From: Acidovorax sp. CCYZU-2555
GTDB lineage: Bacteria; Pseudomonadota; Gammaproteobacteria; Burkholderiales; Burkholderiaceae_C
DNA: 64,000 nt
Assembly: GCF_018413525.1 (NCBI RefSeq)
Contig: NZ_JAHCDD010000004.1
Span: 62,001-126,000, forward strand
Direction: 5' to 3'
Of this stretch, positions 1-9,007 are shown in pieces; position 1 is the first letter of the stretch, and every line of letters begins with the position of its first letter. Below the pieces are notes generated by a model. It made no database searches. It was not told the origin of the DNA and saw only the letters and a list, made by a program, of their open reading frames with translations. Made by a program: the position numbers and the translations under genes.

Positions 1-237
1 AATCAGGTCTGCCATGCTTGGATTTAATTGAGCTGTCGCTTCAATCAACAACCCATTCTCCGGATTTTTAAGTGCTCCAGCTCGCACAAGGCCAGGCCCT
101 TGCGCTGAGACAAATTCTATAGAGATGCTGGCCCCATCCTTCTTGGCAGCCAGCGAAGCGCCTGCCTCCAACACCTCATATGGCGCTATGACATCTAGCA
201 TGTCGAACCCATCGAAAAGCACGATTTGAATTAGCAT
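1..237 (-). CDS. DJ-1/PfpI family protein, 3' end outside the window
   Basis: Reading starts at the ATG at 237 and stays open for 79 codons to the window edge, so only the N-terminus is seen. The beginning has the Rossmann-like first strand and acidic turn typical of DJ-1/PfpI (class I glutamine amidotransferase-like) proteins: VLFDGFDMLDVIAPYEVL. The nucleophile-elbow cysteine would lie beyond the edge, so activity cannot be judged. It lies 82 bp downstream of the CopD-like gene on the same strand, so it may be in the same operon, divergent from the GlxA-type regulator. The family includes isonitrile hydratases, glyoxalases and chaperones; the substrate is unknown. Confidence 0.75.
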   Translation of the reverse strand, partial: MLIQIVLFDGFDMLDVIAPYEVLEAGASLAAKKDGASISIEFVSAQGPGLVRAGALKNPENGLLIEATAQLNPSMADLI

Positions 238-319
238 TTATTGATCTTTATTCCATCCGAACCATCATATTTAGATATATCCACGCGAACACATCTGCTC
301 TCAACATCAATCGATGTTT

Positions 320-754
320 TCAAATAAATTGAGGCTTGATAACCACCAATACCGCTATCAGCAAAAAAGCGCTGATGCAAATGAGCGGGCTGTGCGCCTT
401 CCAGCCAGATTTGATGGTTTCGCCATCCCGCATCCGGCGTCGAATAGTTCCGGCAAGCACCCCATGCAAGGCCGACAGACAGAACACAACGATCAGTTTT
501 GTGTTGAGCCAGCCGGCACCAAGCCAATCACCCGAGCTCGCAAGACAAAGCCCGAGCACCCATGTAGCGACCATGCAAGGAACGGTGATTCGGCCATCCC
601 ATTGCAGTAGCGCCTGAGCGAGTCTGCGTTCTTGCGGCGCCATCACGCCCCTCACAGGCAGCCAAGCGCTTACCGCCGCGCAGAGTGCTATAAGACCGCC
701 CGACCATGTGATGGCAAGACCCACATGGAAGGCTTTAAGCCATAAATAGATCAT
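320..754 (-). CDS. CopD/HemJ-like four-helix membrane protein
   Basis: A 144-aa hydrophobic protein with four predicted membrane helices. The opening YLWLKAFHVGLAITWSGG resembles the start of HemJ (oxygen-independent protoporphyrinogen oxidase) and CopD-family proteins, with a His in helix 1 (AFHVG) that could bind haem. Its length is close to HemJ (about 140 aa), but the C-terminal half is divergent, so a haem-biosynthesis role is not assured. The start overlaps the end of the upstream DUF3817 gene by 4 bases (ATGA), indicating translational coupling. Confidence 0.7.
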   Translation of the reverse strand: MIYLWLKAFHVGLAITWSGGLIALCAAVSAWLPVRGVMAPQERRLAQALLQWDGRITVPCMVATWVLGLCLASSGDWLGAGWLNTKLIVVFCLSALHGVLAGTIRRRMRDGETIKSGWKAHSPLICISAFLLIAVLVVIKPQFI

Positions 755-1083
755 GGCCGACCCGATACCGGCTGATCGCTGACCGCCTGTGATCGGGCTT
801 CAAGCCATTTCCAGATGACGAACCCGCCAAAAGGGATGGATGCAGCGAGAGCCAATGTCCATGCGACTGCCGGAGTCAGCTCCCGCGCAGTCGCCAGTCG
901 AACCAGGTTCCAACAGTAAATCAAGAACACGATACCGTGCACCGGGCCCACCATGGAAACCACCCAACTCATCCCGGCAAGATGTTTCAGTGGTACGGCG
1001 ATCAGCAGGAGAACCAGCAAGGTGCTGGCTTCAAGAAAGCACAAGACTCGCAGTGCGTGGTCGGTAGGAAGGGCTGTGTTCAT
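751..1083 (-). CDS. DUF3817 membrane protein
   Basis: About 110 aa with three predicted membrane helices. The block PLKHLAGMSWVVSMVGPVHG followed by a second helix is the signature of DUF3817 proteins, small inner-membrane proteins of unknown function. The ATG at 1083 is chosen over an upstream TTG at 1110 because the protein then begins just before the conserved region. It is the first gene of a minus-strand operon with the CopD-like gene and possibly the DJ-1/PfpI gene. The 122-bp gap to the divergent regulator at 1206 must hold both promoters. Confidence 0.7.
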   Translation of the reverse strand: MNTALPTDHALRVLCFLEASTLLVLLLIAVPLKHLAGMSWVVSMVGPVHGIVFLIYCWNLVRLATARELTPAVAWTLALAASIPFGGFVIWKWLEARSQAVSDQPVSGRP

Positions 1084-1205
1084 GGCAGAGGTGCAGGTGA
1101 TTGAGCGCAATTTTTGTCCTAAAGCACACCCAGGAAAAGTGGCTTGATTGACAATGATCGACTGTTTTCAGCCAATCCCATGCCAGGGATCAAGAAAAGA
1201 ATTTC

Positions 1206-2168
1206 ATGTCCAACTCCCTTCACCATGTCGTCGTGCTCGCATTGCCCAATGTGATCGCGTTTGACCTAACGATCGCTACCGAGGTGTTCGGCCGAGCAAG
1301 CCACGCCAACCAGGAACCCTGTTACCAGTTAAGTGTTTGCAGCGAAGAAGCGCAAATTGATACCGGCGCGTTCTCGATGCGTTTCAATCACGGCCTCGAG
1401 CAGCTGGCATTGGCCCAAACCATCATCGTGCCAGGTACGGAGCCGGCAAGCCTGAAGGCGTCACCGCGGGTTCTCGCGGCGCTCAGGGCGGCACAAACCC
1501 AAGGTGCGCGCATCGCATCCATATGCTCTGGCGCATTTGTGCTGGCACAGGCTGGACTGCTCGATGGCCGGCGCGCTACTACGCACTGGTTGGCGGCCAC
1601 CAGGCTTGCGGAGTTGTATCCGCAAGTTCAGGTGGATGCCGCCGTACTGTTTGTCGACGAGGGTCAGATCCTCACGTCGGCTGGAGCGGCGGCGGGTATC
1701 GACTTATGCCTGCACATGGTGCGCGCGGATTTCGGCGCCTCGGCGGCGGCCAGGGTGGCGCGCCTGTCCGTTGTGCCTCTTCAACGCGATGGCGGGCAAG
1801 CGCAGTTCATCGAAGTGCTCGACAGCTCATCGAACGAGAGCTTGCAACCGGTCATGACCTGGGCGCTGAGTCGACTGCATCACCCTCTCACGCTGGAAAT
1901 GCTGGCGAATCAGGCGCGCAGCAGTCCTCGAACGTTGAGCCGCCGCTTTCAGCATGAAGTCGGAACTTCACCCGCTCAGTGGCTGATTCGCGCACGTGTG
2001 CAGCGCGCGCAAGAACTGCTGGAGCGCAGCAACATGCATATAGAGCAGATAGTCTCGAATGTCGGTTTGGGATCGGCAGCCAATTTCCGCGCCCAGTTCA
2101 GTCGGCTGGTGGGTGTCAGTCCGAGCCAGTACAGGCGCAATTTCGGCAATCGAATCGTTGCTGGTTGA
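1206..2168 (+). CDS. GlxA-type AraC family transcriptional regulator
   Basis: This 320-aa protein has two domains. Residues 1-185 form a DJ-1/PfpI-like domain with a nucleophile-elbow sequence ASICSGAFVLA (Cys107) and the following GLLDGRRATTHW motif. Residues about 215-315 form an AraC/XylS double helix-turn-helix (LANQARSSPRTLSRRF, then IVSNVGLGSAANFRAQF). This fusion is the GlxA/FtrA architecture, in which the amidotransferase-like domain usually senses ligand rather than catalyses. It is divergent from the DUF3817-CopD-DJ-1 genes and is their likely regulator (inference from position). Confidence 0.85.
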   Translation: MSNSLHHVVVLALPNVIAFDLTIATEVFGRASHANQEPCYQLSVCSEEAQIDTGAFSMRFNHGLEQLALAQTIIVPGTEPASLKASPRVLAALRAAQTQGARIASICSGAFVLAQAGLLDGRRATTHWLAATRLAELYPQVQVDAAVLFVDEGQILTSAGAAAGIDLCLHMVRADFGASAAARVARLSVVPLQRDGGQAQFIEVLDSSSNESLQPVMTWALSRLHHPLTLEMLANQARSSPRTLSRRFQHEVGTSPAQWLIRARVQRAQELLERSNMHIEQIVSNVGLGSAANFRAQFSRLVGVSPSQYRRNFGNRIVAG

Positions 2169-2242
2169 TCCGCTGCGCAACTGTCTTTGCCCGCAACCGC
2201 ACGGAGATGACGGCCAGAGGCCGCTGACCATGGCGGCCGCGC

Positions 2243-3600
2243 TCAGGTCAAAGGCAGGGTGACGATGGCGCGCAAGCCGGGCTGGGCCTTGCCCAGCACC
2301 AACCTACCGCCATGCGCCTGGGCCACCAACCGGCATAGATACAAGCCCAGCCCCACGCCGCCGGTGCTGCGCTCGCGGGCTGGGTCGGCGCGGTGGAAAG
2401 GCTCCACCAAGCGGTCAATCTGGTCCTCAGGCACGTTTGTGCCAAAGTCTCGCACCTCGATCTCCAACCCCGCCGGCGCCTGCCGCAGGTGCAGCTGGGG
2501 GGCGGGCTTGCCTCGCCCGCCATAGCGCAATGCATTGTCCAGCAGGTTGCGAAACAGCAGCCGCAAGCGCGTCGCATCAATCAACACCGGCGGCAGGCCA
2601 GCATCGAATTGCAAGTCGATGGCAGGGCACTCGGGATGGCATGCTTTCATCTCCTGGACCACAGTACAGGCCAGAGCAGCCAGGTCGGTCGGCTCTTTGT
2701 GCAACGCGGTGTCGCGCCCCGCCAGCCGTTCGCTTTCCAGCAGATCAGTGATGAGACGGGCCATCTCTGCCAGATCTCGCAGCAAGGCATCGCGCTGGGG
2801 CTGCACCGCTTGCGTTGCCGGCAGCAGCTCGGTATGCAGGCGCGCGCGGGTCAGCGGGCTGCGCAACTCATGGCTGATGGCCAGCAACAGCGCACGCTTG
2901 GCTTCCAGCATCTGGTGGATGTCCTGCTCCATGGTGTTGATCATGGCGGCCAACTGGCCCAGTTCGTCGGGGCGCAGCGCATGGCGCACGGGAATAGACG
3001 CGCCGAAATCGCCCGCGCCAAACCGCAGGGCACCCTGGCGGATATCGTCCAGCGGACGCAGCAGGCGGCGTACATACCAGTACGCCAGCGCCGTCAAAAA
3101 AAGCAGGCCGCCAAGAGTGAACCATACCGCGCGCGAGCGCTGAGCATCGTCCACCACGGCACGGTTCAAGGCAAATTCGATCGTATGGCCATCAGCCGTC
3201 TGCTTGCGCAGCAACTCGGTGCGCTCTTCGTCCCATGGTGGCCGCCCACCAGCCAGCGCTCCATAAGACCATTCCTGGAATGCGATGTCCACTGCACCTG
3301 CGGACCCTCAATGCGCATCATGATGGGCAATCTCTGCACAATGGCCTGTGCTCGCTCCACGCTCGGTGGACTGCCAATCTCGGTCAGCAGCCGGTCCACA
3401 TAGTCGGCGAGCAAGGGCCGCGCGGCGTCACTCCAGCCCACCGAAAAGGCACTCTGCATACCGCCGATGAAGGTAACCGTCATCGCCAGCGCCAGTACCA
3501 GAAACAGCAGCACCAGGCGCAAGTGGATGGATCGCCGCACCGCCTGGCGCGCGCGGCGATGCCACGGACCTGAGACGGGTCGTTGGTGTACCCGACTCAA
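2243..3600 (-). pseudogene. Sensor histidine kinase split by a frameshift
   Basis: Two reading frames together encode one membrane kinase. The N-terminal part (3600 to about 3250, TTG start overlapping the regulator stop) has TM helix 1 and a periplasmic region. The C-terminal part (about 3290 to 2243) has TM helix 2, HAMP, HisKA with phospho-acceptor His (AISHELRSPLTRARLHTEL), the N box (FRNLLDNALRYGG), and G boxes ending GGVGLGLYLCRLVAQ. The frames differ by one base somewhere in about 3230-3295, in the periplasmic sensor. Either the gene is inactive or this is a base-call error. All kinase motifs are intact. It pairs with the adjacent OmpR-type regulator. Confidence 0.75.
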
Positions 3601-4289
3601 GCGACGCTCCGCCGTAGCGCCAGCGAGTATCCCGCGTTGCGCAGCGTCTTGATGCAGTCCAGCGGCTGGAGCTTCTTGCGCAACCGGCTCACCACGATGT
3701 CCACCGCACGCGTGTAGAGATCGGCCTCGCGGCCACGCAGGTGATTGAGAATGTCGTCACGGCTGAATACACGGCCGGGCTCACGCACCAGCAGCAACAG
3801 CAACTCAAACTCGGTGCCCGTCAGTTCCAGCGCCGTACCCTGGCGCTGAACGCTGCGCCGCACTGAATCGATCAGCAGGCCCTCGAAGCACAGCGATGCC
3901 GCATCGGCCACCGATGCGCCCGATGCCGGGCGAAGGCGGCGCAGCACCGTCTGCATTCGCGTGACAAGCTCCCGCGGCTCAAAGGGCTTGGGCAGATAGT
4001 CGTCCGCGCCCAGTTCGAGTCCGACCACGCGGTCCATTACATCTCCGCGCGCCGTGAGCATGATGATGGGCAGATCGCTTTCGCGTCGGATCGTGCGACA
4101 TAACTCGAAGCCGTCCATCTCCGGCAGCATCACGTCCAGGATTGCCGCATCGAATCCATCCGCCCGCAGCAGCAACAGACCATCGCTGGGCCGCAGTGCC
4201 TGCAACAAGTCGAGTTCAAAGCGCAGGAAATAGGTGGCCAGTGGCGGACCCAGTTGGTCGTCGTCATCGATGAGCAGAATGCGTTGCAT
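3597..4289 (-). CDS. OmpR-family response regulator
   Basis: This 230-aa regulator starts at MQRILLIDDDDQ. The receiver domain has the acidic pocket DDDD near residues 8-11, phospho-acceptor Asp52 (AAILDVMLPEMDG) and Lys101 (ADDYLPKPFEPREL). Residues about 130-225 form an OmpR/PhoB winged helix (ELTGTEFELLLLL, AVDIVVSRLRKKL). An in-frame start 42 bases upstream (4331) is possible but gives a non-homologous extension. It is downstream of a Spy/CpxP-like gene and overlaps the kinase gene by 4 bases, giving a CpxP-CpxR-CpxA-like order. An envelope or metal stress role is inferred. Confidence 0.88.
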   Translation of the reverse strand: MQRILLIDDDDQLGPPLATYFLRFELDLLQALRPSDGLLLLRADGFDAAILDVMLPEMDGFELCRTIRRESDLPIIMLTARGDVMDRVVGLELGADDYLPKPFEPRELVTRMQTVLRRLRPASGASVADAASLCFEGLLIDSVRRSVQRQGTALELTGTEFELLLLLVREPGRVFSRDDILNHLRGREADLYTRAVDIVVSRLRKKLQPLDCIKTLRNAGYSLALRRSVA

Positions 4290-4299
4290 GCACGGATTC

Positions 4300-4617
4300 T
4301 CACACTGCTTGTATCCAGGTCCGCTGTTCATGGCGCAGGATGAGGCGGCGCACCCGGCGCTTCGCCTCCACGGCCAGAGCGTCGAAACGGTCGGCAGCCG
4401 CCATTACTTCGGGCAGCGCGACCGCTGCACTGGCCGGCCGCCTCGCCAGCAAGCGCAGGGCGTGGTCCCTATCAAACAGCGATCCCCAAACAAGCGACAT
4501 CCATTCCTCGTGCGGCGTGTCGAAACCGGCCAACATCAGTGCGCCATGGGCCCGGGCACTGCGCGCCAGGTCGCGCGTCGCTGCCCGGCCGCAAGAAGGT
4601 TTCTTTATGGGTTCAGC
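4300..4617 (-). CDS. Hypothetical protein between spy-like gene and regulator
   Basis: Reading from a GTG that overlaps the stop of the spy-like gene (GTGGCTGA arrangement) gives about 105 aa. No domain is recognised. It is Ala/Arg-rich and predicted mostly helical, with no signal peptide. It ends just before the response-regulator start, so it fills the gap in an otherwise compact operon; that placement is the main reason to believe it. An internal ATG at 4536 is an alternative start. It may be spurious. Confidence 0.4.
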   Translation of the reverse strand, partial: AEPIKKPSCGRAATRDLARSARAHGALMLAGFDTPHEEWMSLVWGSLFDRDHALRLLARRPASAAVALPEVMAAADRFDALAVEAKRRVRRLILRHEQRTWIQAV

Positions 4618-5086
4618 CACGTTGGAACCATGCACGACGGCGCTGCATGACATCGCGCACCTGTTGCTGTTGCACCGGCCCCAGGCTGTTGTAGAAATCG
4701 GCCATGGCCGCGACTACGGCAGGCGAATGTGACTGCACAGCGCGCATCTTTTCATCGATCAAAGTCTGCGCAGACGCGCTGTCGAATGTCTCCCCGGACA
4801 CCAATGCTTGGATTTGGGCACGCGGATCCATCGCCTGCGAGCCTACAAGCGCGGCACGCTGCGACTGCAACGCGTTTGCCAGTGCCTGGAGTTTGAGTTG
4901 CTGCGGGCCATCCAGATTCAGCTTGCTGGTGATGCGGTTCACCATTTTTTCGCGCATCTCCGCCATCGGCTCCGGAAACATTGGGCCGCGGTGGTGGGAA
5001 GCACTGGAGCAGGCCGACAGGCTGCCGGCCAGAAGAGAGGCAAAAAAGATGCCCAAGAGGGTTTTACGGGTCCAAGCATTCATCAC
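4613..5086 (-). CDS. Spy/CpxP-like periplasmic lipoprotein
   Basis: This 157-aa protein begins with a signal sequence ending in a lipobox (GSLSAC, Cys26), so it should be an outer-membrane or periplasmic lipoprotein. The mature part is helical with the LTxxQ-like repeat LNLDGPQQLKLQALA and a C-terminal LGPVQQQQVRDVM, the pattern of the Spy/CpxP/ZraP chaperone family. It precedes a two-component system, as CpxP and ZraP often do. That suggests a sensor-associated or stress-induced chaperone; the stimulus is unknown. Confidence 0.75.
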   Translation of the reverse strand: MMNAWTRKTLLGIFFASLLAGSLSACSSASHHRGPMFPEPMAEMREKMVNRITSKLNLDGPQQLKLQALANALQSQRAALVGSQAMDPRAQIQALVSGETFDSASAQTLIDEKMRAVQSHSPAVVAAMADFYNSLGPVQQQQVRDVMQRRRAWFQRG

Positions 5087-5474
5087 ACATCCTTTTCAGT
5101 CATACAGAAGATGCATTGATGGTGCGCGCGCTCCCTGACCCATGGGTCTCACCGAGGTTTCGCTTCCTATCGTTTTGTTTCAGCCGATAAGAATGCACCC
5201 ACAAAAGGGATGCCAAGCATCTTTAAGACTTGTGTGCATGCCTTCCTGCGCTGGCTGAATCGTCTCGACGTCGCCACGCAACGTGGATCCGTGGAGGGAC
5301 TGCCCCCCGCAGCAGCCCCGTTCCAGCTTCACACCCAAGTGAACTCAGACCTCTGAGTCCGGCCCCCAGCCTGTGGCAGGCATGACTGGTTGTCCTGGGC
5401 TCGACCGCAAATCTCCATTTTTCTGAGTGGCGCCAGCCGCTCTGAACGAGTCTTATCAAGGTTGGCGCTGCCCG
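5087..5474. other. Intergenic region, no supported gene
   Basis: 388 bp between the Spy-like gene start and the end of the DUF4148 gene. Short open frames exist but none has a recognisable motif or good start. The stretch adjacent to 5087 must contain the promoter of the Spy-like/two-component operon. No obvious repeat or terminator was seen. Confidence 0.5.
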
Positions 5475-5801
5475 TTAATTCTTCAACGCTTTTTGAATTT
5501 CGACTTGAAATTCCTCGCCACTGCGAAGTCGAAGATATTCCTGGTATGCCGCCCGATATTCTTCGCTCTCATAGGGCAAATAACGTGACCGAATTTCATA
5601 TCGGTCAAGGCCAGCGCGTTGCCAGACCGCGAGGTCTGCTCTCACTTCCGCACGAGACAACGGAGCATTTCGATTATGAGAGATAGGTTCCTGCGATTGC
5701 GCAGACACCGACAGGGAGCTGGCAAGCAACAGTGAGACGGTAAATATTTGCACAGAACGTGATTTTCCAGCGGAAGCTACCAATGGATTGGTTTGTAACA
5801 T
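5475..5801 (-). CDS. DUF4148 domain secreted protein
   Basis: A 108-aa protein starting at ATG 5801, one base after the stop of the cytochrome b561 gene. Residues 1-35 form a signal peptide ending SLSVSAQ. The mature part has LSRAEVRADLAVWQRAGLD, the DUF4148 signature that is common in Burkholderiales as small secreted proteins of unknown function. DUF4148 proteins are normally about 90-110 aa, so this is full length. It appears co-transcribed with the cytochrome. Confidence 0.75.
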   Translation of the reverse strand: MLQTNPLVASAGKSRSVQIFTVSLLLASSLSVSAQSQEPISHNRNAPLSRAEVRADLAVWQRAGLDRYEIRSRYLPYESEEYRAAYQEYLRLRSGEEFQVEIQKALKN

Positions 5802-5802
5802 G

Positions 5803-6417
5803 CTATGACTCTTTTGTGGTTTCATTGATTTTACGGAAGGGAAGCATTCGAAGAAGAACCTCGTCATGGCGCACGGCATGGTGGTAAAGCGCGGCAAAAA
5901 CATGCAATCCAACCACGGACCAACCCACCCATTTCCCCAGGAAGTGATGAACCACATCCATGGGAACTTCGAATTCCTGCCAGCTAACACCCCAGATACG
6001 ACTGATCAATGCAAAACTGGAACTGCTGTTGAACCCTTGAACAGAGAACAGTCCAAAATTAGTGTCGGCGCCGGTTCCAAGGTAACCCGTGAGTGGCATC
6101 GCAATCAAAAGTCCATAAAGAAGAAAATGTGCCCAATGAGCGAGGCGGTGTTCCCACGCGGAGCCAGCGGGATCGGCTGGCCGGATATTCAGCATCCTCC
6201 ATATCATTCTTGGAATGATCAGCACCCCGGCAATGATTCCTAGCGCCCAGTGAACATTGAGGAAAGGCAGCGATTCGGGCTTGGTATCGTCCATGAACCA
6301 GATCACGTAGTAGACAATGATATAAGCACCTATGAATGTGCCAGCAGTAGTCCAGTGCAATAATTTTGCAATGGAACCATAATTACTTGATGTGTTAAAT
6401 ATTGTCATTATTTTCAA
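5803..6417 (-). CDS. Cytochrome b561 family protein
   Basis: 204 aa with four predicted membrane helices. Histidines typical of haem ligands are visible: LLHWTT (near residue 21), LNVHWALG, HRLAHWAHFLLYG, and VVHHFLGKWVGWSVVGLHVF. This is the bacterial diheme cytochrome b561 pattern (quinol oxidation or superoxide scavenging). The C-terminal helix carries a His-rich end (LYHHAVRHDEVLLR). It lies upstream of and one base from the DUF4148 gene. The region 6418-6579 upstream is AT-rich and should hold its promoter. Confidence 0.85.
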   Translation of the reverse strand: MKIMTIFNTSSNYGSIAKLLHWTTAGTFIGAYIIVYYVIWFMDDTKPESLPFLNVHWALGIIAGVLIIPRMIWRMLNIRPADPAGSAWEHRLAHWAHFLLYGLLIAMPLTGYLGTGADTNFGLFSVQGFNSSSSFALISRIWGVSWQEFEVPMDVVHHFLGKWVGWSVVGLHVFAALYHHAVRHDEVLLRMLPFRKINETTKES

Positions 6418-6579
6418 TCGGCTCGATCAAAAATCCAAAAAGCTTTTTATTGAAAACAAGCATGGAAGCCATTTGCAATCGCTATACCCATGAAGACTTC
6501 ATCTTCATTTAATGCCATGACTTGGCTACAATTTAAAACCATAAAATATGAAAATAAATCACGACTCCTGAATCAAGAA

Positions 6580-7281
6580 TCAAACCAGCCAAGAACTATT
6601 TTTGTAACTATCGACTGCCAACTCTCCACACCGTGAGAAATAAGGCTTACCTAACTGCATTACCTGTTGGGTCAACTCAGCGCCTGCCAATGCAGCTGAA
6701 CCCACCCCGTACACCGGTTGCGGATGATATTCCACATTGAGCTCCATTAATTTTGCTGTGTGCACATCAAAAATCTTCGCTAAAAGCACCAGGCCCGCTT
6801 CAAAGCCCCCGGTCGCGGGACCAGCAGTCAGCAAGCGCCCATCTTCGACAACTCCACCACCTTCGATCACCTCACAGCCAAAATCTGAAAGCCTGTCGAC
6901 GCACTGCAAATTGGTGGTTGCCCGCTTGCCGACCAGAAGTCCGGCAGCACCAAAAAGCAGAACACCTGCGCATATCCCGACAAGATATGGGGAATTCGAT
7001 GCCTGCCGGCGAACAAACCTGAGCGTTTCCGGGTCAGAATAGACCTCAAGACCCATGGCACCAACAGCAAGTACATCGAGGGGCGGACAATCGGCATAAC
7101 GGGTGGTCGCCGCCACCGGGAGACCGCCCCAGGCTGTCACTACTTCACACGATTTGCCAACATGTATCAAATTGACATTGTCGCAAAATCCGAATATTGA
7201 CTGTATTCCGACGATATCCATCAATAGAACTCCAGGCTCGATAATAATTCCCACATTGATTTTTCGATTAGAGTTCTGCAT
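6580..7281 (-). CDS. DJ-1/PfpI family protein (isonitrile hydratase-like)
   Basis: 233 aa from the ATG at 7281; a longer in-frame extension to 7491 is not homologous and would run into the divergent gene. The nucleophile elbow GICAGVLLFGAAGLL (Cys104) is followed by GKRATTN, and the C-terminal block has ELNVEYHPQPVYGVGSA. That block matches the YDPxPPF region of cyclohexyl-isocyanide hydratases. The substrate is inferred from family only. It is divergent from a GlxA-type regulator at 7401, which probably controls it. The intergenic 7282-7400 holds both promoters. Confidence 0.8.
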   Translation of the reverse strand: MQNSNRKINVGIIIEPGVLLMDIVGIQSIFGFCDNVNLIHVGKSCEVVTAWGGLPVAATTRYADCPPLDVLAVGAMGLEVYSDPETLRFVRRQASNSPYLVGICAGVLLFGAAGLLVGKRATTNLQCVDRLSDFGCEVIEGGGVVEDGRLLTAGPATGGFEAGLVLLAKIFDVHTAKLMELNVEYHPQPVYGVGSAALAGAELTQQVMQLGKPYFSRCGELAVDSYKNSSWLV

Positions 7282-7400
7282 TGATCTAGTGCTTTGATAA
7301 AAATATTCCACCAGAATAGCATCATGACTCAGCTCGCAAGTGACAAATTTCTGATCATTGTTGCCAATCTTGAAATCCGAAGTCGCCAAAAGGCCTCCAC

Positions 7401-8357
7401 ATGATATTAAAAAAATTGATACATATATTGGCCTATGACGGGATGAGCATGCTTGATTTCTCAGGACCATTCGATGTATTTCTGACTGCAAATAACTTAA
7501 GCAGCAAAGGCGAAGAACCTTACATCATCGAAGTGCTATCCATTGGCGGGAGTGTTGAAATATCACCAGGCTTTACTTTAAGGACTGCGCTTTTCGAGAG
7601 GACGACAGCAGTTCCTCATACACTGATCATTCCTGGCGGCCCAGATACAAACTCGCTTACTGACCAGTCCGATCTTATTGGACTGATCAACCTACAGGGA
7701 GTTCATGCGCGACGCTTGGCAGCAATCTGCAGTGGCGCATTTGCCCTCGCCGCGGCGGGACTTCTCGAAGGCCGGCGGGCAACCACGCACTGGTCCTTCT
7801 TTGATGAGTTGCAAAATCGATTTCCCAACGTTAATTTGCAGCGTGGTCCGATATTTGTTCAGGACGAAACAGTTTGGACATCCGCAGGACTGACCGCTGG
7901 AATTGACCTGGCATTGGCACTCGTCGAGCAGGATTTGGGGGAAACCTCCGCCATGAAAATCGCCAAAAATCTGGTCATGTCGATGAAACGCCCTGCGGAT
8001 CAACAGCAATCGAGCGAGCTATTGAGTTTTCAGTCACGCAGTGGAAAATTCTCAGATTTGCATGCGTGGATTTTTCAGAATTTGTCGGCAGATCTATCAG
8101 TATCTTCCTTGGCTTCACGGATGAACATGAGCAGCAGGACTTTCATTCGCCACTACTCTGCAGAAATGCATCAGACTCCGGCCAAAGGAGTGGAACTGTT
8201 GAAGCTATCGGCCGCACGCCACCATCTGGAGCACAGCTCTTACTCCATTGCAAAAATCGCATTCCTATGCGGTTTTTCCAATGAAGCAACATTTATCCGT
8301 AGATTTTCATTGGCTTTTGACATGCCCCCAGGACGCTGGCGCTCAGAATGTTGTTAG
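7401..8357 (+). CDS. GlxA-type AraC family transcriptional regulator
   Basis: 318 aa with the same fusion architecture as the gene at 1206. The N-terminal DJ-1/PfpI-like sensor has AAICSGAFALAAAG (Cys110) and LLEGRRATTHW; the C-terminal AraC helix-turn-helix pair has LASRMNMSSRTFIRHYSAEM and IAFLCGFSNEATFIRRF. It is paired with a divergent DJ-1/PfpI enzyme gene. Its base composition is lower in GC than the 1206 gene, so the two regulators are not a recent duplication. Confidence 0.85.
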   Translation: MILKKLIHILAYDGMSMLDFSGPFDVFLTANNLSSKGEEPYIIEVLSIGGSVEISPGFTLRTALFERTTAVPHTLIIPGGPDTNSLTDQSDLIGLINLQGVHARRLAAICSGAFALAAAGLLEGRRATTHWSFFDELQNRFPNVNLQRGPIFVQDETVWTSAGLTAGIDLALALVEQDLGETSAMKIAKNLVMSMKRPADQQQSSELLSFQSRSGKFSDLHAWIFQNLSADLSVSSLASRMNMSSRTFIRHYSAEMHQTPAKGVELLKLSAARHHLEHSSYSIAKIAFLCGFSNEATFIRRFSLAFDMPPGRWRSECC

Positions 8358-8768
8358 AATTTAAAATCAATGTATTTGATTATTATCATTATTTTTCTTA
8401 TTCAGAATTTAATGAAGGAATTTAACTTTACATCAAACATCTACTTTAAAATTCAATACTAATAATTCGCTCTCAATATCTCGAATTCGATGCCTAGGTC
8501 AACACGAGACTGACCCATGCACGCTTCTGTTCTCCTATAACTTAGCGTTGTATGAAACCTCACACCTCAGATTCACACCAGCGAAGGTCGGGCAATTTTG
8601 GACATTTCGACGTCATTGAAGGCGTCAGTTCACGCATCGCCTCCGGTTGCGTGGATCCGCCGGCGAATGCGGACCAATCTGTCGTCACGCACGGAGACTG
8701 GATGAACGCGCCGCTCACCCGCACTGCCCGGAAAAGTATTTGCGGGGGGATTACCCATGCATGAGTCT
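8358..8768. other. Intergenic junction region, AT-rich then GC-rich
   Basis: 411 bp. The first about 170 bp (to about 8530) is strongly AT-rich. The rest is GC-rich and abuts the broken 3' end of umuC. A 70-codon plus-strand frame starting at 8552 shows no recognisable motif. This is a plausible left boundary of the mobile segment because composition changes here and umuC is interrupted at its right edge, but no inverted repeat or attachment site could be identified. Confidence 0.4.
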
Positions 8769-9005
8769 TTACTGGGTTAGCTCAAAATTGGCCGATAGGC
8801 AGACCAGCCCAGCTGCTTGCTCCAGGTGGCGAAATTCGAAGTACGGCTGGCCCATCTTGATACCCAGAGCCTTTGCCTCGTCCGAGCGTGCGATCGCGCA
8901 GCCATCGTTGTTCGACAGCACCACAACCGGAAGGCCGCGCAGCGAAGGGCGAAACGCCCTCTCGCACGATACGTAGAAGTTGTTCCCGTCGATCAGTGCG
9001 AACAT
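8769..9005 (-). pseudogene. umuC: Truncated umuC (Y-family polymerase V subunit)
   Basis: Only about 78 residues of a protein that is normally about 420 aa. The N-terminus is well conserved: [17 protein letters not shown] carries the catalytic-site Asp and the steric Tyr region, then [22 protein letters not shown]. Homology stops after LSANFEL and a stop follows two codons later, so palm, finger and little-finger domains are missing. It lies directly after umuD (2-bp gap). It cannot be a polymerase. The breakpoint near 8780 marks a deletion or insertion junction. Confidence 0.85.
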
Positions 9006-9007
9006 GG

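Noticed and set aside
5223-5459. A 78-codon minus-strand frame in the gap after the Spy-like gene
   Set aside because: No ribosome site, no motif and unlike neighbouring codon use.
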